Source: Gonocerus acuteangulatus
Lineage: Eukaryota > Arthropoda > Insecta > Hemiptera > Coreidae
Direction of reading: 5' to 3'
Assembly (NCBI GenBank): GCA_946811695.1
Contig: OX328123.1
Coordinates: 119,458,015-119,522,014, forward strand
Length of the DNA: 64,000 nt
Made by a program: the position numbers and the translations under genes
Shown here: positions 22,148 to 33,497 of the stretch, piece after piece
Numbering within the stretch: the first letter of the stretch is position 1
How the letters are laid out: each line of letters begins with the position of its first letter
Notes under the pieces: generated by a model
What the model saw: only the letters and a program-made list of their open reading frames with translations
What the model was told of the DNA's origin: nothing
Databases searched by the model: none

Positions 22148-23394
22148 TTTTGGTTCGGGTACTTAGAATCATGGGATTCAGTTGAAACATTTTCTGCATG
22201 TTATACTTTCATCAAAACTAATATGTTGAAATTTTGGTTACGTTTGGACTTAAGGAAGGGTTAGAATAAAATATTTTATTAACAGACATAAAAAGTTTTA
22301 GTAACTTTGTTTACTTTCCTTAATATCTCGAAAAAGGTTGAAAATCTTGGTAAACGGAAGAATACCATTAGAAAGCTTATTAAATGCTCTAAAAAAAAGG
22401 TTCTAATGAAAGTTTTGATTAGGCGATGTCAATCGGAGAAATAAGAGCTTAAAACTTTAAAGTAGTTGATTTCGCTTATTCGAACTGTTCTTTTTGTCTG
22501 TTTTTTATTCCTTGTTATTTTTTAATTGCTTATTGTTGGATAATGTATTTGAAAATAAAACAGGTTAAGAAAAATAAGAAAAACAATTTAATGTTAGAGA
22601 TATGGATTTCCAAGATATATAGCTTTTCAACTGCCTAGCGTCCTTCCTAGGGAGGGTTCTTTGTCTTTGATTTTGGTACTTAGAATTATGGGATACAGTT
22701 GAAACATTTTCTGCATGTTCGAGTTTCATCAACACTAATATGTTGACATTTTTGTTACGTTTAGAGTAAAGGAAGGGTTAGAATAAAATATTTTATTAAC
22801 AGAGAAAAAAAGTTTTGGTAACTTTGTATAATTTCGTTAGTATCTCGAAAACCGTTGACAATCTTGTGAAGCGGAAGATTACCATTCGGAAGCTTACTAA
22901 ATGCTCTACAAAAAAGGTTCTGAAGAAAGTTTTAATTAGGCGATGTCAATCGGAGAAAAAAGTGCTTAAAGCTTTAAATTAATTGATTTCGTTAATTCCA
23001 ATGGTTCTTTTTGTCTGTTTTATTTCTTGTTATTTTTTAATTGCTTATAGTTGGATAATGTATTTGACAATAAAACTTGTTAAGTAAAATAACAAAAACA
23101 ATTTATTGTTAGAAATATAGATTTCCAAGATTCCAAGACCTTGTCACTAGCGGGTCTGTTTCTAGTGTAGCGGACCCTTCCAGGTAAGATTGTAAATCAT
23201 GACCTTTCAAGACTTTACTACTCACAGGAATGGCTTTAGTGACCTTAAGGGTTGACACGCCATTATAATAATTAATTTAAAAAAAAAGACTGGTGGAACC
23301 AAAATAATAACTGCTTCTATTTTAATCTTTCCAAATTAGACTAGGGATATGAACGGAACCGCGCTAAGATGATGCAGTCCTGCGAGACGGACTT
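22148..23394. repeat. 1247-bp tandem unit, copy 1
   Basis: ACTTAGAATCATGGG at 22161 recurs at 23408, a period of 1247. By eye the copies differ at only a few positions (for example AAGATATATAG versus AAGTTATATAG). Inside the unit, 22161 onward is related to 22678 onward (offset 517), so the unit itself arose from an older duplication. No coding frame survives. Confidence 0.85.
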
Positions 23395-24641
23395 TTTTGG
23401 TTTGGGTACTTAGAATCATGGGATTCAGTTGAAACATTTTCTGCATGTTCTACTTTCATCAAAACTAATATGTTGAAATTTTGGTTACGTTCGTGTTAAG
23501 GAAGGGTTAGAATAAAATATTTTATTAACAGACATAAAAAGTTTTAGTAACTTTGTTTACTTTCATTAATATCTCGAAAAAGGTTGAGAATATTGGTAAA
23601 CGGAAGAATACCATTAGAAAGCTTATTAAATGCTCTAAAAAAAAGGTTCTAATGAAAGTTTTGATTAGGCGATGTCAATCGGAGAAATAAGAGCTTAAAA
23701 CTTTAAAGTAATTGATTTCGCTTATTCGAACTGTTCTTTTTGTCTGTTTTTTATTCCTTGTTATTTTTTAATTGCTTATTGTTGGATAATGTATTTGAAA
23801 ATAAAACAGGTTAAGAAAAATAAGAAAAACAATTTAATGTTAGAGATATGGATTTCCAAGTTATATAGCTTTTCAACTGCCTAGCGTCCTTCCTAGGGAG
23901 GGTTCTTTGTCTTTGATTTTGGTACTTAGAATTATGGGATACAGTTGAAACATTTTCTGCATGTTCGAGTTTCATCAACACTAATATGTTGACATTTTTG
24001 TTACGTTTAGAGTAAAGGAAGCGTTAGAATAAAATATTTTATTAACAGACAAAAAAAGTTTTGGTAACTTTGTATAATTTTGTTAGTATCTCGAAAACCG
24101 TTGACAATCTTGTGAAGCGGAAGATTGCCATTCGGAAGCTTACTAAATGCTCTACAAAAAAGGTTCTGAAGAAAGTTTTAATTAGGCGATGTCAATCGGA
24201 GAAAAAAGTGCTTAAAGCTTTAAATTAAATGATTTCGTTAATTCCAATGGTTCTTTTTGTCTGTTTTATTTCTTGTTATTTTTTAATTGCTTATAGTTGG
24301 ATAATGTATTTGACAATAAAACTTGTTAAGTAAAATAACAAAAACAATTTATTGTTAGAAATATAGATTTCCAAGATTCCAAGACCTTGTCACTAGCGGG
24401 TCTGTTTCTAGTGTAGCGGACCCTTCCAGGTAAGATTGTAAATCATGACCTTTCAAGACTTTACTACTCACAGGAATGGCGTTAGTGACCTTAAGGGTTG
24501 ACACGCCATCATAATAATTAATTTAAAAAAAAAGACTGGTGGAACCAAAATAATAACTGCTTCTATTTTAATCTTTCCAAATTAGACTAGGGATATGAAC
24601 GGAACCGCGCTAAGATGATGCAGTCCTGCGAGACGGACTTT
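23395..24641. repeat. 1247-bp tandem unit, copy 2
   Basis: Near-identical to 22148-23394. It ends GAGACGGACTTTTT, where the inner inverted arm begins. Confidence 0.85.
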
Positions 24642-25107
24642 TTAATTTGTTGTTTAAAACTGTTAAATGGCTTGACATTAAACCCAATCGTATGCCTACT
24701 TTAAATGCTTATAAACGGTGTTAATGGAAGCGTACATCCTAAGATTTTTTTCAAGCTAATTTCTCCACATAAAAAAAAAAAAACAAATACTGTTTCAGTA
24801 GGCGGCGACGGTTAACGAACTTGCCCTTTCGGTTCAGACAAAGTATAATTGCTCCAAATTTCATCAAAATGCATAACTTCTTTTGTTTTTAGATCGCAAA
24901 TAAACAAATATAAATATTATCCTTACAGTTTCTTTCCTGGGGATAATATTTGTTACTGGGACGGTTTTCGTCTTTAGGGATAGTTTTTATTTCGTTATAT
25001 TTCTGGGGAGCCCCCTTCCCCAGACTAGCATCTCTTATTTTAATAACTCTTTTTTTTAATTATAACATTGTTTTTTTGCTAGTACGAAAGCCGTACCAGT
25101 TACGTAT
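24642..25107. repeat. Inverted-repeat arm, left
   Basis: Inverted and highly similar to 26752-27219, including GGGGAGCCCCCTTCCCC and GGTTAACGAACTTGCCC. Confidence 0.88.
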
Positions 25108-25121
25108 ATTGGTAAATATAT

Positions 25122-25386
25122 ACATATCGTCCCTACCATGTCAAACTATCGAATATGCAAATCCGTGCAAACTACAAACGAACATATTCTATCCCTTAAT
25201 GAACTAATATATTGAAAAATGGTCTTTTTTGATACTTTATTTGAGGCATTAAAGGCTATTCTAAAGGGGTTAGAGTTCCGACATTTTGCGACAAGCCGTA
25301 TCTTCCACAATCCAAAAGCAAAGTCTCGAATCTGAAAAACGGGATTTTGCATATTCGATAGTTTGACATGGTAGGGACGATATATA
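25122..25386. mobile_element. Foldback MITE, copy 1
   Basis: The termini ATATCGTCCCTACCATGTC (25124) and their complement (ending 25384) form arms of about 38 bp that end in GAATATGCAAA. The 190-bp interior (TATTGAAAAATGGTC, GGCATTAAAGGCTATTCTAAAGG) is related to 60188-60430, a second and more diverged copy. It lies in the spacer of the larger inverted repeat. Confidence 0.7.
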
Positions 25387-25389
25387 GAA

Positions 25390-26750
25390 GATATTATTCC
25401 AATTTTTCTTGGCCAGGATTGGTTTACATCTTGGGTCGTCCGCATTTCTCGTAAAATATATAGGTTTCCTTCGCTATTTGGAGGAAGAAAATACTTCATT
25501 AATTATACGGCTACACAAAAAAAAATCAGACCCTGAGAGCTGACCATGGTTACTACATGTTGTTGGGTTGAATCCGAATCCCGGGTAAGAAACAAACTGA
25601 CATTTGGTTAAGGCCTGACCCCCCAAAATATACAAAATATTTTCATTCGAGTCGATGACCAAAATAAACGACTTTTTCTTTTGGAGCCCTTTAAATATAT
25701 GACTTTTCTCAAAATACTGCTTATATTTTAGTATTGATTATGTTTTTTGAGGCAAACAATCTTTGTGTTATTTGTTTATTTTTTTTTTAAATCATAGGTG
25801 CCCCGTCTGCCAGGTTTATTACACAAAAATTGACCCAAGGCTTTCGGAGGCGATTCATGAACTGATTCAATCCTTAAAAATCCTTCCCATGTTTGATTCA
25901 AACCTGTTGCTAGTCCAGAGCGAAGTGTGATTATTTTGTATTTTATTAAAGTATGATTATTGTTCTGTGCTAATGGGCGAGTATTTGGAATATAATCAAA
26001 AACCAGTATATTAAAAATGCGAGTTAATTAGAATTATTAATTTCCTGTCGTAACTTTCGTTTTCTTTGGAAATTCGGTGGTATATCTCCCTAAGCGATGT
26101 GGCTTATTTATACAGTTACTGCGTAACAATACTTTATGTTTAATATAGTCTCATTCTGTAGAATCTCTTCGCTCTAAGCAGCTCCTTTAGTATGTCCACA
26201 GAATGCGAGGGCCGGAATCATTGAAATTACCTTCCCACTATGACATTGTTTTCACGTTCCTTCCAAGCAAAGCATTATATCTGTTAAATAATACATTCAG
26301 TTTCTATTATTAAGGACCGATGTATTTTCGATTCTTGGAATACTTGGAAACACCAGCGTAGGACGATGCAGGAAACAGGGTTTATTTCGTACATACAACG
26401 GGATGTCGTCAATAGACAATGATCAAATAAAAGCATTGGTCTGAATGTAGACCCTTGAGGTAAACCATTTGTGCTCTTCTATTTCCAGTTAATATTAGAA
26501 GCAAGCGCCACCACTAAATTCCTCTGGGCTATTTCTACACAAAGGAATTAGCTCATTCGACAAAATGTGAACGTTATTGCTCTATTTTTAGACGATCTTG
26601 TGGTCGGATCTACGTATCAGATAATATTATTGAGGGGCCCAATTGCCTTGAACGCTAAAGTGCGGGCTCGATTAATTATAAGGGTGGTGTTTTTTCTTTC
26701 GAAAATTGAAAAGACAACCAGCCCTGTCCAGGGAAGAAAAGTGGGAAGAA
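25390..26750. other. Spacer of the inverted repeat, no gene recognised
   Basis: Unique-looking DNA between the MITE and the right arm. No recognisable coding motif. Confidence 0.45.
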
Positions 26751-26751
26751 A

Positions 26752-27219
26752 TACGTAACTGGTACGGCTTTCGTACTAGCAAAAGAACAATGTTATAATT
26801 AAAAAAAAAGAGTTATTAAAATAAGAGATGCTAGTTTGGGGAAGGGGGCTCCCCAGAAATATAACGAAATAAAAACTATCCCTAAAGACGAAAACCGTCC
26901 CAGTAACAAATATTATCCCCAGGAAAGAAACTGTAAGGATAATATTTATATTTGTTTATTTGCGATCTAAAAACAAAAGAAGTTATGCATTTTGATGAAA
27001 TTTGGAGCAATTATACTTTGTCTGAACCGAAAGGGCAAGTTCGTTAACCGTCGCCGCCTACTGTAACAGTATTTGTTTTTTTGTTTTTTTTATGTGGAGA
27101 AATTAGCTTGAAAAAAATCTTAGGATATACGCTTCCATTTACACCGTTTATAAGCATTTAAAGTAGGCATACGATTGGGTTTAATGTCAAGCCATTTAAC
27201 AGTTTTAAACAACAAATTA
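26752..27219. repeat. Inverted-repeat arm, right
   Basis: Complement of 24642-25107; runs on into the inverted terminus at 27231-27250. Confidence 0.88.
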
Positions 27220-27246
27220 AAAACTACAATTTCACACACGCATCCT

Positions 27247-27248
<2 letters not shown>

Positions 27249-27293
<45 letters not shown>
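27249..27293. repeat. (TA)n microsatellite at the right end of the composite element
   Basis: About 22 TA units abutting the terminus. Confidence 0.9.
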
Positions 27294-27296
<3 letters not shown>

Positions 27297-27332
27297 TATT
27301 TATACAATTTGGTTATAAATAAGCATAAAGAG

Positions 27333-27407
27333 GGGGTCTCCCGTGGTCAAGTGGCTAGCGCCTTAGATTTATAAGCGGTAGATAGTGGGTTCTAGCCCCA
27401 CCAGCGC
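27333..27407 (+). mobile_element. tRNA-related SINE head, family D
   Basis: An A-box-like GTGGTCAAGTGGCTAGCGCC and a B-box-like GGGTTCTAGCCCC in tRNA spacing. It flows directly into the left end of the 27406-31402 inverted repeat rather than into a tRNA 3' end, and the stems do not pair well, so it is not a tRNA gene. A related head is inverted at 35840-35900. Confidence 0.6.
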
Positions 27408-27502
27408 ACAGTGTAACGAAGTAGTGGAGATTATGGACAAAAATCATCAGCCACTAGTTATTTTCAAATAAGCATTTTTATTAACTGAAATCAACTCAAA
27501 AC

Positions 27503-27705
27503 AATGTAACAGTATACATATTATAGTCTTCTGGTATTGACCGTGTCACAAATTTCTTTGCCGACGTTTCGCTAGTCATACTGCCAGCTTCCTCAGGGCT
27601 TAGTCTCAGACGTCGGCAAAGAAATTTGTGACACGGCCAATACCAGAAGACTATAATATGTGTAATGACTCGGACCGTGGAAGCCTACGAGTTAATGTAA
27701 CAGTA
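27503..27705. mobile_element. 180-bp foldback insertion with 12-bp target duplication
   Basis: AATGTAACAGTA at 27503-27514 and 27694-27705 flanks an insert missing from the right arm. The insert has arms of about 52 bp (CATATTATAGTCTTCTGGTA inward to GCCGACGT) around a 42-base loop, followed by TAATGACTCGGACCGTGG. The loop plus one arm carries a hammerhead-like motif on the minus strand. A 12-bp duplication suggests target-primed insertion, as for PLE or LINE-dependent elements. Confidence 0.75.
27560..27599 (-). ncRNA. Hammerhead-ribozyme-like motif
   Basis: Read on the minus strand: GCC (stem I), CTGAGGA (core), one unpaired A, GCT...AGC (stem II), GAAA (core), CGTC giving a minimal self-complementary stem III with C at the cleavage position, then GGC closing stem I. 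The core CUGANGA...GAAA and the paired flanks fit a type I hammerhead with tiny stem III, as reported for PLE-associated ribozymes. The extra A before stem II departs from the canonical core, so activity is uncertain. Confidence 0.55.
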
Positions 27706-27862
27706 GTATAATAATGCATACTATACGGCTATAATATTAATTGTAATATTAATAGAATTAATATTATTGTTAACAATATAATAAAATATATTATAACCGT
27801 ATGTAGTAATAGTACAGTAGTAAATTATACTTATAGTAATATTGCCATAGAATAATAATATG

Positions 27863-28114
27863 TTACCATTTTCTATGATAAAAATTAATAACAAGTTCTT
27901 CTAAGTTGATATATTGTTTCAACCAGTATTTATATAGGAGTTTTTTTCTCTGCGGTGAACACGTATCCACATTTTTTACATATAATATAGGAATAAACTG
28001 GCAATTTTTTTTAGTATTGCTTAATATTTCTTTAGGAGCATCCTGAAGATCAAATTGAATCATTTGCCCAAGGATTAATAGCGTCTTCTTGGATTCATCC
28101 ACATTTTTTTTCAA
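27863..28114 (-). pseudogene. Unclassified frame relic in the left arm
   Basis: An 83-codon frame including KSKKT-LILGQMIQF-LQD, a YVKNVDTC segment, and LLYKYWLKQYIN. The right arm carries the same relic at about 30600-31125. Preservation of these words in both copies hints at a once-coding sequence, but arm similarity alone would explain it. No family recognised. Confidence 0.4.
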
Positions 28115-28630
28115 ATTTGAAAGAAAAAATTATTATGGATTTAAAAATAAAAATCTTTGGAATCGGCAAATTTCGGCAAACTAAATTTCCCTCAGTACAT
28201 TATACTTGAGGCAAACTTTAACCTCTAAAAAACTTGAGATGTGTTCAGATGAAGTTTTTTTGCTATGGTCTATCAAAGTTTTGTACTTAAAAAAAATTTC
28301 AAAGATCAATGAAGAATAATTCAGGATAAATAATAAGGGAGTAATTACCCATAATCAATTATATCAGATGAAAAAGGAATAGTTTTGACGTAATTTCCTT
28401 CGGATTACTTAATAAAAATACTGTCCTATCTTCAACGAGATAGGTTCAAACTGATTGTTGGTATAAAGCATGTTTTAAAGACTTTGCCTAGTTTTTAATA
28501 CTGCTAATGTGTTTGTTGATCAAAATAAAACTAACATTTATTAGTTTTATACGATTTTAATTCATTGAATAGTTTCTAAACTTAGCTAGAGGATTAAAAA
28601 TTAAACATAAGAAAACAAAAATTTAGGTTT

Positions 28631-29068
28631 TTGTCCATTGGGCGTTATATTGTGGAGCTGGAGGAATCTTCTCATACCATGGCTCGTTGGGAAAATTCCT
28701 CGCTGCACCGGATATTTTTATGGGCATGTTTATCTTGTGGATCATATCAAATTTCTGTTCGATTCAATCGAAGGGAAGAGGTAGTAATAACGCGACTTCG
28801 AATAGGCCATAGTCATGTGACACATAGCCATCTCATTAAAAGAGAACCTCCACCTCTATGTGATTCATGCTGTCACGCTTTAACGATAAGCCATATAATA
28901 GAGGAATGCCCGGTACATGAAACAAGATTCAGGCAGCTAAATATACCTCGGAATGTATCAGAGGCTCTTAAAAATTGTCAGCATGCTATGGACAACATAA
29001 TCAACTTCGTAAAAATCTGCGGTATTTATAAACTTGAACTGCTTGAATTTCAACTTGTTGAAATTTAA
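28631..29068 (+). pseudogene. LINE ORF2 C-terminal fragment (left arm)
   Basis: A 145-codon frame. From about residue 40 it resembles the end of I/Jockey-type LINE proteins: RREEVVITRLRIGHSHVTHS, then CDSC with ISHIIEEC giving a C-x2-C...H...C zinc motif, then a leucine-rich end. The first 30 residues overlap a GGCTCGTTGGGAAAA...CTCGCTGCACCG word also present at 31443-31472 beside a poly-A tail, so the start of the frame is probably fused SINE-type sequence. No RT domain is attached. It is a relic, not a working gene. The twin at 29678-30088 differs by a few residues. Confidence 0.75.
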
Positions 29069-29464
29069 GCAGCAAAATGATCTATCAGAAGAATATTCTC
29101 CGAGTCTGAAGATACCAGAACTAACAAAGATCTTAGAGAGTTAGAAAAATTTTACCTTTCCCACGAATTACAAGTTCATCAAAGTGTAAACCTGCAGCAT
29201 AATGTAATAACTGAAATTCCTTTGTGGCAACCTTTCTCGGTGAATAAATATTTCTAACTTGATTCGAGCCCGAGCGGCCCCGAGGTCATTGTCTCTCTCC
29301 ACATAGTTGGTTAAGTTTACCTCATCAAGCGGTCCTCCCCTCTTAGGCGGTAGACTTCAAAGGAAGATCCTGGAACTTTGAGAGAGCTTCGTTAGTTGGC
29401 CGATCCTGATTGGAGAGTCAACCCACAAACCTGCCTAGGACAACCTCAGGAGAAGGTAAAAGGA

Positions 29465-29508
<44 letters not shown>

Positions 29509-29692
29509 CATCGGCTTGGAATGAAAGAAGGCTATATCAACATTTTCTGAACAGAAATTCGAAGGATGGATGTAGGATACAAATTTATTTGGGCGAGTAA
29601 CTGCGAGGTTCTTACTCCCCAGAATCCATCTACGTATGTTTTACATTTGTCGACAAATATTATTTATTTATGAGAGTTTAAAGCAGTTTATA
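29034..29692. other. Spacer of the 4-kb inverted repeat
   Basis: Contains no gene. It holds a 41-base T tract (29468-29508), probably the tail of a minus-strand retroposed copy lying at 29509-29690. A GC-richer patch at 29270-29460 is unassigned. Confidence 0.55.
29468..29508. repeat. Poly-T tract (41 T)
   Basis: Homopolymer, read as a poly-A tail on the minus strand. Confidence 0.85.
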
Positions 29693-30088
29693 TATACCGC
29701 AGATTTTTACGAAGTTGATTATGTTGTCAACAGCATGCTGACAATTTTTAAGAGCCTCTGGTGCATTCCGAGGTATATTTAGCTGCCTGAATCTTGTTTC
29801 ATGTACCGGGCATTCCTCTATTATATGGCTTATCGTTAAAGCGTGACAGCATGAATCACATAGAGGTGGAGGTTCTCTTTTAATGAGATGGCTATGTGTC
29901 ACATGACTATGGCCTATTCGAAGTCGCGTTATTACTACCTCTTCCCTTCGATTGAATCGAACAGAAATTCGATATGATCCACAAGATAAACATGCCCATA
30001 AAAATATCCGGTGCAGCGAGGAATTTTCCCAACGAGCCATGGGATGAGAAGATTCCTCCCGCTCCACAGTATAACGCCCAATGGACAA
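29678..30088 (-). pseudogene. LINE ORF2 C-terminal fragment (right arm)
   Basis: The inverted twin of 28631-29068, 136 codons, with the same VITRLRIGHSHVTHS block and CDSC...HIIEEC zinc motif. It differs at scattered residues (for example NAPEALKNCQHAVD versus NVSEALKNCQHAMD), so the arms have diverged somewhat since duplication, or gene conversion has been incomplete. No RT domain. Confidence 0.75.
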
Positions 30089-30599
30089 AAACCTAAATTT
30101 TTGTTTTCTTATATTTAATATAATCCTCTAGCTAAGTTTAGAAACTATTCAAGGAATTAAAATCGTATAAAACTAATAAATATTAGTTTTATTTTGATCA
30201 ACAAACACATTAGCAGTATTAAAAACTAGGCAAAGTATTTAAAACCTGCTTTATACCAACAATCAGTTTGAACCTATCTCGTTGAAGATAGGACAGTATT
30301 TTTATTAAGTCATCCGAAGGAAATTACGTCAAAACTATTCCTTTTTCATCTGATATAATTGATTATGGGTAATTACTCCCTTATTATTTATCCTGAATTA
30401 TTCTTCATTGATGTTTGTAATTTTTTTAAAGTACAAAACTTTGATAGACCATAGCAAAAAAACTTCATCTGAACATATCCCAAGTTTTTTAGAGCTTAAA
30501 GTTTACCTCAAGTATAATGTACTGAGGGTAATTTAGTTTGCCGAAATTTGCCGATTCCAAAGATTTTTATTTTTCGATCCATCATAATTTTTTCTTCCA

Positions 30600-31125
30600 A
30601 ATTTGAAAAAAAAGTGGATAAATCCAAGAAAACGGAATTAATCCTTGGGCAAATGATTCAATTTAATCTGCAGGATGATACTAAAGAAATATTAAAAAGA
30701 CTGCCAGATTATTTCTATATTATATGTAAAAAATGTGGGAACGTGTTCATCGCAAAGAAAAAACTCTTATATAAATACTGGTTGAAACAATATATCAACT
30801 TCTTAGTAGAAATTGTTATCAAGAAAAAAGATATTCGCGACCTGATGGCCCTTCCGGCTTCCTTAGAGGCAGACATAAAAAAGAGTTTACAGCGTTGTGT
30901 GAGAGATCGAAAAAGCGCCGGGTTCTTCTGATATCTGGCCCAGAGCTTTCTTTACGGAGAAAAAATATAAAAAGGCAAAACAAAATCAGTCCAGACATAA
31001 ATGAATGTATAAAAGAGGATGACATTAATAATCAAATAGATATTGGTTTTGATATAAGTTTACATTCTCTAGAATCCAAAAACGATTCAGACTCGGAATT
31101 AAGAAATTATTTAATAATTTCATAG
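30600..31125 (+). pseudogene. Unclassified frame relic in the right arm
   Basis: A frame (30548-30931) with KSKKTELILGQMIQFNLQD, CKKCGNVFIAKKK, LLYKYWLKQYIN and a tail with RDLMALPASLEADIKK. A second frame overlaps it and ends at 31125 with acidic text (ESKNDSDSEL). The CKKCG pair may be half of a zinc finger. The left arm lacks about 200 bp of the later part. No family recognised. It could be the degenerate protein of the inverted-repeat element itself. Confidence 0.35.
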
Positions 31126-31404
31126 AAAATGGTAAAATATTATTATTCTATGGCAATTATAATTTACTACTATACTATTACTACATTATATGTTACAGTT
31201 ATAATATATTTTCTAATATTGTTATTAATAATATTATTACCTGCTATATTATTTCTATTAATATTACAAATATTACAATTAATATTATTATAGCCGTATT
31301 AATAATAATAGTATTATTATACTATTGTTACCTTGTTTTTAGTTGATTTCAATTAATAAAATAACTAGTGGGTAATGATTTTTGTCCATAATCCTCACTA
31401 CTTC

Positions 31405-31507
31405 GTTACACTGTGCGGCGGCAGGAATATTCTCATCCCTCGGCTCGTTGGGAAAATCCCTCGCTGCACCGTGGATGTCGGCGCTAATGGCCTAGATATT
31501 GAAGCGC

Positions 31508-31584
<77 letters not shown>
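31405..31584 (+). mobile_element. SINE fragment with 74-base poly-A tail
   Basis: GGAATATTCTCATCCC, GGCTCGTTGGGAAAA and CTCGCTGCACCG are followed by the shared 3' domain GGCGCTAATGGCC...GAAGCGCAGT and then A74 (31511-31584). The pure A tail suggests a young insertion. The middle word resembles the start of the LINE fragments at 28681 and 30040. Confidence 0.6.
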
Positions 31585-31588
<4 letters not shown>

Positions 31589-32094
31589 GTTAGCTTCAAC
31601 AAGGGAAACTACACACTAATAATGGCCTTGTTTATTATTTTATGTATGAATGTAATGGAATTATCGATAAATTTGATGTTATTTCACGCAGATATTTTTC
31701 ATATTTTAATTAACTTCAAAACATACTGCGTTATTGAGCTAAAAAGGAAGCAAAGAGAGGCATTAAGCGCACCTGTTTGCCATTTGGAGGGGACTTTACT
31801 AGCAACTTTAGAGGAAATGTTCTCCACAGTTTTCCTTGAGGAACTGGGTGCTGGTAGAATGTTGTTACCCCCCGAGACTAAGTGAGATTGCGAACCCTCT
31901 AAAGGGGAAATTAAGGAGGGCAGCTGGCCAAATTAAACTTCTAGCAGCACTGAAATATCCCACCAAATAAGAAAGGCTCGTGAAATGAAAGATAATAATA
32001 ATTTTCACTTACATATGTGATATTCTTTAGCCGGTAAAAGGTACTTCGAGTTTTTATTAAAGCACATAATCTACAGTACAGAAAATTAAAAGAT

Positions 32095-32095
<1 letters not shown>
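31585..32095. other. No recognisable gene
   Basis: An open frame crossing the poly-A tract has no recognisable motif after it. I do not call a gene. Confidence 0.45.

Positions 32096-32098
<3 letters not shown>

Positions 32099-32151
<53 letters not shown>
32099..32151. repeat. Poly-T tract (53 T)
   Basis: Homopolymer, likely the poly-A tail of a minus-strand retroposed copy to the right; its body is not recognisable. Confidence 0.85.
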
Positions 32152-32155
<4 letters not shown>

Positions 32156-32795
32156 AATTTTGTTGAATTCTAGAATGGTACCTATAACATCAAAAAATAA
32201 TGATAACACAATATATTTTTTTGAGTTATTATCCATTTCAGTTCACTCAAGAGATTGTCTGAAATTCAAAGCTAGACAAGATACTTTTAGATTGTGCAAT
32301 TTGAAAATAAGAGACAATTTAGTTTTTCAACATGTTTGGGCATTGTTGGTAGTTTGTAGTTTTTGCAATTACTAATTTGATACTTAATTTTTATTTTTAA
32401 AAAATTACAGTTTTAGGCTTAAATATGCAAAGACATGATAAATATGCAATATGAAAACGAAATGTATAGGTACCGAAATTTTATGACAGTAATATCTTGC
32501 AATCAAAATATCATTGAGTAGCTACTGTAAAGTACAAATCAAAGTGTGTCAAACGCGTTTGCAAAAATCTTTCTGTTTGACGGGTAGCATTTTTTAAGTG
32601 GATACACATCAAACGGGGGTGAAAATGAATAGGCGTGAATTGGTTTTTATAACGTTCCGTTTTTATTGTTGTTCAATACAGCAGATTATTTATAAATTTC
32701 ACTCATCTGATAATTTTTTAAAATGTTGTTTATTCTTAAATAGTAGTGTGATCATGTATTATGAAATGGAGGGTTTGATTATTTTTAAGACTAAC
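32152..32795. other. No recognisable gene
   Basis: AT-rich, no supported feature. Confidence 0.5.
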
Positions 32796-33305
32796 ATTCC
32801 TGCTAAATAGTTATAAAAAATGTTTAGTTTTAATTTGATTTTTGATACTAATTTAGTATGTATAATTTTTCCTGATTATAAAAAGCCGGAGCGCACCCGC
32901 AAGTAGGTTAGGAATATTATACTGTAAAAATCTTATATTTCAGGTTTTCATGTTGATTAATGAACCGTTTTATGAGGAAAAAGGGAATAAAAAACTTAGC
33001 CTTAAACATGGAAAGCAGGTGATAATAAATCAACGAATAGATAGTATTCAGGGAAGAAAATGTAGATTTTTCCGGAAATTTGAGAGTTTTTCTGAGACGA
33101 ATCCCAACCATTTTGTTAAAAATAACGTATTCTTTTCACTTGATAAGTCATTCTTGTATTTTTCCTTCGGGCGAATACTGAATGATTTGATTACGAGTAC
33201 TACATTATGATGATTAGATAGTTAGCCGTCGAGGAGATAAGTAAAGATGGAATGGTTGGGCTTCGGCTAAAGAAACCTCAATATGATTTTTGTTTAAAAA
33301 AATCA

Positions 33306-33346
33306 TTTTGGACGTTTCGGCTACTCATTGGTAGCCTTCGTCAGCT
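33306..33346 (-). ncRNA. Hammerhead-ribozyme-like motif (left arm)
   Basis: Minus strand: CTGACGA (core, 33338-33344), one unpaired A, GGCTAC...GTAGCC (6-bp stem II with a CAATGA loop), GAAA (33315-33318), CGTC with C at the cleavage position. Stem I is weak (G-C, a mismatch, then A-T pairs). Stem III can only be the self-complementary ACGT. As in the other two families there is one extra base before stem II. Confidence 0.55.
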
Positions 33347-33489
33347 AAATTGACAAGAAAAACAGAAATTAATACAAAAAAGAGTTTATAATTGAGATAA
33401 GTAACAGAACTATAAATACAATTAATTAACTTATTATAAAAGAACAATTTGGTCTAAAATTCTTAGAATGAGTAGAATGAAAATCAGAA

Positions 33490-33497
<8 letters not shown>

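Larger units (their letters stand above)
27406..31402. mobile_element. Four-kb inverted-repeat element containing LINE tails in both arms
   Basis: Left arm about 27406-29033, right arm about 29693-31402, spacer about 660 bp. The outer ends (CACAGTGTAACGAAGTAGTG and complement) match, followed by ATTATGGACAAAAATCAT, CCACTAGTTATTTT, an AATA-rich stretch, a shared unclassified frame relic, and a shared LINE C-terminal fragment. The left arm has an extra 180-bp foldback; the right arm has about 200 bp of frame-like sequence (about 30805-31000) missing on the left. It is either a foldback transposon that captured LINE sequence or an inverted duplication. Confidence 0.75.

Noticed and set aside
22148..24641. 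CRISPR-like or satellite array
   Set aside because: There are only two units of 1247 bp with no short spacers, so this is a simple tandem duplication.
27333..27407. Functional tRNA gene
   Set aside because: A and B boxes are present, but the stems do not pair and the sequence runs into repeat, so it is a SINE head. The same holds for 36287-36362.
31499..31885. 128-codon open frame starting with polylysine
   Set aside because: It starts in the 74-base A tail of a retroposon. The remainder shows no domain.
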